9,178 nucleotides of DNA from Chloroflexota bacterium (GTDB taxonomy: Bacteria; Chloroflexota; Anaerolineae; Anaerolineales; DRMV01). How positions within the stretch are numbered: position 1 is the first letter of the stretch; each line of letters starts with the position of its first letter. A program made the translations under genes and the position numbers. Below the pieces are notes generated by a model. It was given only the letters and a program-made list of their open reading frames with translations, was not told where the DNA came from and did not search any database. Shown here in pieces: positions 6,480-9,178 of this stretch. Where the stretch lies: assembly GCA_013153335.1 (NCBI GenBank), contig JAADEP010000057.1:1-9178 (forward strand). Reading direction: 5' to 3'.

Positions 6480-7322
6480 TTAGAACAGGGCCATCGAGAG
6501 CTCCCGGCGGTATTGCCGCGTCAAGGGGTGGTTTTGGCCCAGAATTTCGAACAGACCCAAGAGCACTTTGCGCGGCATGTCGTTGTTCCACCGCTTATCT
6601 CGGCGGATGATCTCGATGAGGCCATCCATCGCGGCCTCGATGTTGCCCCGCCGGATCAAGTCCAAAGCCCGGCGGTACATCGCTTCAAGGGGATCATCAC
6701 TTTCGCCCGCGGGGTGACTCTCGGCCCAAACGAGGGCTTCGGCCAGCGGAAGCAACGTCTGGGCGGCTCGATATTCCCGGCTTGCAGGGAAGTGGCGCAG
6801 CAAAGCCAAAGCTTCGCGGCCCCGGCCCTGCATCAGCAGGGCTTTGGCCAAGCCCAAACGCGCATGCGTCAGTTCCGGCGCTTGTTCCAACACGTCCCGA
6901 TACACGGCTTCAGCTCCTTCCCAATCCTGCATACGCAACAAGCTATCTCCCTTCTCCATGGCCAAATCCAAGGGCGAAGGCGCGAGTTTGCGCAAGAACG
7001 CGCGGATTTGCGCCTCGGGCAACGCGCCCATGAATTCGCCCACCACTTGCCCGTTCACAAACCCCTTGACCGTTGGGATGCCACGAACGCCGTAACGCAT
7101 GGCCAGCGTGGGGTTTTCGTCGACGTTGACTTTGGCCAAACGGAACGCGCCGTCCGCTTCTCGGGCCAACCGTTCCAAAAGCGGCCCCAATACGCGACAG
7201 GGGCCACACCACGGGGCCCAAAAGTCCACCACAACCGGGCGCTGCCGGGAGTATTGCAGCACCTCGGTATCAAAGTCTTGCTCCGTCACAACCACAATGT
7301 CTCCGCGATCTCCCTTGCGCAT
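6480..7322 (-). CDS. Thioredoxin-TPR protein (CnoX/YbbN family co-chaperone)
   Basis: A 280-residue cytoplasmic protein without signal peptide. Residues about 10-113 are a thioredoxin domain with active site DFWAPWCGPC (C39, C42), VNVDENP, and the cis-proline loop GIPTV (P83). Residues about 117-280 are helical tetratricopeptide-like repeats (LDLAMEKGDSLLRMQDWEGAE, HARLGLAKALLMQGRGREAL), ending in a module with WNNDMPRKVLLGLFEILG and NHPLTRQYRRELS, characteristic of the CnoX/YbbN family. Members hold unfolding proteins under oxidative stress and hand them to chaperones. E. coli CnoX lacks the CGPC site, whereas this protein retains it and could be a true reductase as well. Length is typical of the family. 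The start follows GAGGAGGACGT closely. It has its own promoter and terminator, so it is probably transcribed alone. Confidence 0.93.
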   Translation of the reverse strand: MRKGDRGDIVVVTEQDFDTEVLQYSRQRPVVVDFWAPWCGPCRVLGPLLERLAREADGAFRLAKVNVDENPTLAMRYGVRGIPTVKGFVNGQVVGEFMGALPEAQIRAFLRKLAPSPLDLAMEKGDSLLRMQDWEGAEAVYRDVLEQAPELTHARLGLAKALLMQGRGREALALLRHFPASREYRAAQTLLPLAEALVWAESHPAGESDDPLEAMYRRALDLIRRGNIEAAMDGLIEIIRRDKRWNNDMPRKVLLGLFEILGQNHPLTRQYRRELSMALF

Positions 7323-7386
7323 ACGTCCTCCTCAAATTCGGTCCGTTCCGCGTGCCCTTCGAAACTCGGATCCAACCTTAGCTCGC

Positions 7387-7407
7387 GCGTTGTTGCTGGC
7401 AACACGC
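7387..7407 (-). other. Small hairpin in the thioredoxin-TPR leader
   Basis: TGTTG (7391-7395) and CAACA (7400-7404) pair around a 4-base loop. GCG (7387-7389) and CGC (7405-7407) extend the stem past one bulged base. It lies near the 5' end of the predicted leader RNA and may stabilise the message. No known riboswitch pattern is recognised. Confidence 0.35.
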
Positions 7408-7424
7408 ATGATACGTCCATCTTT

Positions 7425-7430
7425 ATTATA
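7425..7430 (-). promoter_or_regulatory. TATAAT -10 promoter of the thioredoxin-TPR gene
   Basis: The minus strand has a perfect TATAAT in TTCTTATAATAAAG. No good -35 is seen at 16-18 bases upstream and no TGn extension. Transcription would start near 7418, giving a leader of about 95 bases before the ATG at 7322. The site lies in the 176-base gap after the MFS gene. Confidence 0.5.
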
Positions 7431-7463
7431 AGAACGTTGCCCCGGCTTCGCGGCTTTCTTGGT

Positions 7464-7497
7464 CGGAATTTTTACAAATTTCTTATGCAAAATTCCG
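7464..7497. repeat. AT-rich 34-bp inverted repeat just past the MFS stop
   Basis: CGGAATTTT (7464-7472) and AAAATTCCG (7489-7497) are perfect inverted 9-base arms with a 16-base spacer. They begin one base after the stop codon of the MFS gene. It could be a weak transcription end for that gene or a protein-binding site about 35-65 bases upstream of the thioredoxin-TPR -10. It is much more AT-rich than its surroundings and lacks a clean T tract on the minus strand, so a binding site is at least as likely as a terminator. Confidence 0.5.
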
Positions 7498-7498
7498 C

Positions 7499-8869
7499 TC
7501 AAGAGGAAGCCGAAGATCCAGCTTGGTTGCGGATACGTCCCGCGACACCGAGCAACGCCAAGGCCAGTAGAAGAAGCGCCTGATAAGCCCGCTGGTATCC
7601 CGGCGCTCCGCCGCCGAAGCTGGCGGCGACCGCGCCAACAAACGCGCCCGAAAGCAAATGGCCCACCTTGGTCACCAACGAGATCAAAGCCTGGGCCGAT
7701 GCTCGGGCTTCAGGACCCGCTTCTTGCAGCATGATATACCGGATCGGCGCTCCGAGCAAGGCCGCGAGCCCCAAGCCAACGGTGATTAGACCAGGGTAAA
7801 AGGTGAGCCAGCTTAGTGGCATCAAGCCCAACAAGCCTAAACCAAGGGCCGAGAGCCCGGTACCCATCAGCAACACGGGGCGCGGCCCACGCGCATCCAA
7901 CATACGCCCAAAGAACGGCGCGCCCACGCCCAGGGCCAGCGCCAGCGGAATCATGCGAAAGCTCGCCTGATGATGGGTCAAGCCAAAGGCGTCTACCGCC
8001 ACTGTGGGGATGAACATCATGCCGCCTTCTATAAAACCCGCGCCAAAGGTTAGTACCAAAGCCAAAGCCGCGCGTACGGATCGCACGACGCTCCAGGGAA
8101 TGATGGGATCGGGCGCTCGACGTTCCCACAGCAGCAAAAGGACGGTCAGCCCCAAGCCCGACAACATGAGCAAGCCGACATCGGGGGCGAACAGAGCGGC
8201 CAGCCCCCGTTGTGCTTCGACGCGGTTGACGCCATAGGACAAGGCGACCAGGGCCGCGCTCAACAGCACCGTACCGACCGCATCAAAGGGACCCGTTTGG
8301 GGCGCGTGGGTCGTGGGCAGTACACGCCAAGCCCAGGGAATCAGGATCGCGGCTAATGGCACGACCGCCATGAAGATGAGGCGCCATCCGCCCAGATATA
8401 ACAGCACGCCCCCCAGCATCGGGCCGATGAGAAAGGCCAGGCCAAAGGTCGCGCCAATGAGCCCCAACGTGCGCCCGCGGCGTTCGGGCGGCACAACATC
8501 ACCGATCACCGCCACCGCAATAGGGAATAAGCCCCCCGAGCCCAAACCTTGGAGCGCCCGCCCAAGCAAAACAATCGAGAAATTGGGCGCTAACCCTGCG
8601 GTCAACGTGCCCGCGACAAACAGGCCAACGTCGAGAATGTAAATGCCCCGTCGGCCATAACGGTCAGCCAATTTGGCCATGATGGGGGTGCCGATCAGGT
8701 TGAAAAGCAGGTAAATGCTGAACACCCATGAGGCCGCGCGGTCATCAAGGTGAAACGCATCGCGGATAGCCGACAAGGCCGGAGCCACGATAGCGATATC
8801 CATCGCGGCCATGAGGACACCAAGGAAGAGCGCGGCCAAGAGCGCGCCGTTGTTCGAACGTTTTGGCAT
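7499..8869 (-). CDS. MFS multidrug-type exporter (DHA2-like, 14 membrane helices)
   Basis: A 456-residue major facilitator, probably an H+-coupled exporter of drugs or other small molecules. About 14 hydrophobic helices can be counted, as in the EmrB/QacA (DHA2) group. D24 in helix 1 lies in MAAMDIAIVAPALSAI, the DHA motif D1 region. Motif A is AKLADRYGRR (65-74), motif B LGRALQGLGSGG (102-113), and the antiporter motif C GATFGLAFLIGPMLGG (139-154). The start at 8869 is chosen because GGAGGCGG sits eight bases upstream. An ATG five codons earlier has no Shine-Dalgarno sequence and contains the one used here, and the frame's further extension runs into the tRNA gene. Substrate cannot be inferred. 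No regulator gene is in the window. It follows the tRNA terminator, and no convincing promoter of its own was found. Confidence 0.9.
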   Translation of the reverse strand: MPKRSNNGALLAALFLGVLMAAMDIAIVAPALSAIRDAFHLDDRAASWVFSIYLLFNLIGTPIMAKLADRYGRRGIYILDVGLFVAGTLTAGLAPNFSIVLLGRALQGLGSGGLFPIAVAVIGDVVPPERRGRTLGLIGATFGLAFLIGPMLGGVLLYLGGWRLIFMAVVPLAAILIPWAWRVLPTTHAPQTGPFDAVGTVLLSAALVALSYGVNRVEAQRGLAALFAPDVGLLMLSGLGLTVLLLLWERRAPDPIIPWSVVRSVRAALALVLTFGAGFIEGGMMFIPTVAVDAFGLTHHQASFRMIPLALALGVGAPFFGRMLDARGPRPVLLMGTGLSALGLGLLGLMPLSWLTFYPGLITVGLGLAALLGAPIRYIMLQEAGPEARASAQALISLVTKVGHLLSGAFVGAVAASFGGGAPGYQRAYQALLLLALALLGVAGRIRNQAGSSASS

Positions 8870-8893
8870 AAGGTCCGCCTCCATGGTCAGGAT

Positions 8894-8915
8894 ATGGCCA
8901 CGTCGTGCGGGCCAT
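8894..8915. repeat. Inverted repeat in front of the MFS exporter (possible operator)
   Basis: ATGGCC (8894-8899) and GGCCAT (8910-8915) form 6-base arms around a 10-base spacer, with a further GTG/CAC pair inside it. The element lies between the tRNA terminator and the exporter start. Exporter genes are often controlled by TetR- or MarR-type repressors binding such repeats, but no repressor gene is visible, so an operator role is only a guess. Confidence 0.35.
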
Positions 8916-8916
8916 G

Positions 8917-8954
8917 AAAAAGGAAGGAGGGAGCCGCACAACCACGGCTCCCTC
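8917..8954 (-). terminator. Intrinsic terminator of the tRNA-Arg gene
   Basis: On the minus strand GAGGGAGCCG (8954-8945) pairs perfectly with CGGCTCCCTC (8936-8927) around an 8-base loop, followed by CTTCCTTTTT. It begins two bases past the mature 3' end of the tRNA. Some read-through may feed the exporter gene downstream. Confidence 0.88.
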
Positions 8955-8956
8955 AG

Positions 8957-9029
8957 CGCCCGCGGAGGGACTCGAACCCCCAACCAACGGATCCGAAGTC
9001 CGTTGCTCTATCCATTGAGCTACGCGGGC
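8957..9029 (-). tRNA. tRNA-Arg, anticodon TCG
   Basis: A 73-base cloverleaf can be drawn in full. The acceptor stem is GCCCGCG/CGCGGGC, the D arm GCTC AATGGATA GAGC, and the anticodon stem ACGGA/TCCGT with loop CTTCGGA, giving anticodon TCG (arginine CGN codons). A 5-base variable loop TGGTT is followed by the T arm GGGGG TTCGAGT CCCTC with one G-U pair. The discriminator base is G. The 3' CCA is not encoded (CTG follows), so it must be added by the CCA enzyme. The gene has its own extended -10 promoter and terminator and stands alone. Confidence 0.97.
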
Positions 9030-9038
9030 TCGCCCCTT

Positions 9039-9047
9039 ATTATACCA
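9039..9047 (-). promoter_or_regulatory. Extended -10 promoter of the tRNA-Arg gene
   Basis: The minus strand reads TGGTATAAT, a perfect extended -10 element. The last base lies nine bases from the tRNA 5' end, so transcription would start only a few bases before the mature tRNA. A recognisable -35 is absent at 16-18 bases upstream. Confidence 0.75.
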
Positions 9048-9091
9048 TTTCTCCGCCCTTCGACGCGCGGAGTTTCCGGTTCTCTAGCCCA

Positions 9092-9178
9092 TCAGCTCGC
9101 AGTACCCTGGGGCGCGGCGCGGAATTTGCGCCAATATCGAAGCAGACCAGCCGCGGACATCCAGGTCGGGTTGGCGGT
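9092..9178 (-). CDS. Possible C-terminal fragment of an unidentified gene at the right edge
   Basis: One minus-strand frame is open from the window edge to TGA at 9092-9094 and gives 28 residues ending KFRAAPQGTAS. Other frames on both strands are also open here. One of them gives about 29 residues ending at a TAG at 9085-9087, so the reading frame is not settled. The position, just upstream of the tRNA promoter, would suit a gene end. No domain is visible and no function is proposed. Confidence 0.25.
   Translation of the reverse strand, partial: TANPTWMSAAGLLRYWRKFRAAPQGTAS

Noticed and set aside
6390..7583. Long plus-strand open frame of 397 codons opposite the thioredoxin-TPR gene
   Set aside because: It runs antisense through a clear thioredoxin-TPR gene, its terminator and its promoter. 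The predicted product has no recognisable domain and looks like the shadow of a GC-rich gene.
8870..8983. N-terminal extension of the MFS exporter frame up to 8983
   Set aside because: It overlaps the tRNA-Arg gene and its terminator, while a strong Shine-Dalgarno sequence supports the start at 8869.
1..9178. CRISPR arrays, insertion sequences, attachment sites, toxin-antitoxin or other defence systems
   Set aside because: No spaced direct repeats, transposase or integrase motifs, or defence-type domains were seen. The lone tRNA has no 3'-end duplicate in the window.

Overview
The window is moderately GC-rich and densely packed. It holds eight protein genes complete or nearly so, all on the minus strand, one tRNA gene on the same strand, and fragments at both edges. 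The left-edge fragment is on the plus strand. Most complete genes start with ATG behind a strong GGAGG-type Shine-Dalgarno sequence. Gene content suggests a free-living bacterium with a peptidoglycan wall cross-linked by L,D-transpeptidases, Tat export and membrane-coupled thiol reduction: Era, a Tat-signal YkuD enzyme, CcdA with a TlpA/ResA-like thioredoxin, a DUF2085 membrane protein and a thioredoxin-TPR protein. The style resembles thermophilic Chloroflexota (Anaerolineae-like). That is an impression from gene types, not proof.

Layout, read in the minus direction from right to left. (1) An unresolved edge (9048-9178) leads to an extended -10 promoter, tRNA-Arg(TCG) and its intrinsic terminator. 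(2) A 14-helix MFS exporter (7499-8869) follows an inverted repeat and ends just before an AT-rich palindrome. (3) A thioredoxin-TPR (CnoX/YbbN-type) gene (6480-7322) has its own TATAAT promoter, a leader of about 95 nt and a strong terminator. (4) A polytopic GT-C-like glycosyltransferase (4831-6360) has visibly lower GC than its neighbours. (5) A probable operon starts at an extended -10 promoter near 4803: era, L,D-transpeptidase, ccdA, TlpA/ResA-like thioredoxin, then, beyond a large hairpin, a DUF2085 protein with a cysteine-free thioredoxin-fold-like N-terminus. (6) At the left edge, the Pro/Ala-rich end of a plus-strand gene converges on this operon, and its terminator lies inside the last codons of the DUF2085 gene.

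The most interesting unit is the ldt-ccdA-tlpA-DUF2085 stretch. CcdA moves electrons from cytoplasmic thioredoxin across the membrane to a membrane-anchored thioredoxin. The transpeptidase has a catalytic cysteine (C323) and two further closely spaced cysteines (C233, C243), and should act outside the membrane, where thiols oxidise. The order suggests a dedicated reducing pathway that keeps a cell-wall cross-linking enzyme active, with the DUF2085 protein as an uncharacterised membrane partner. This is inference from gene order and motifs.
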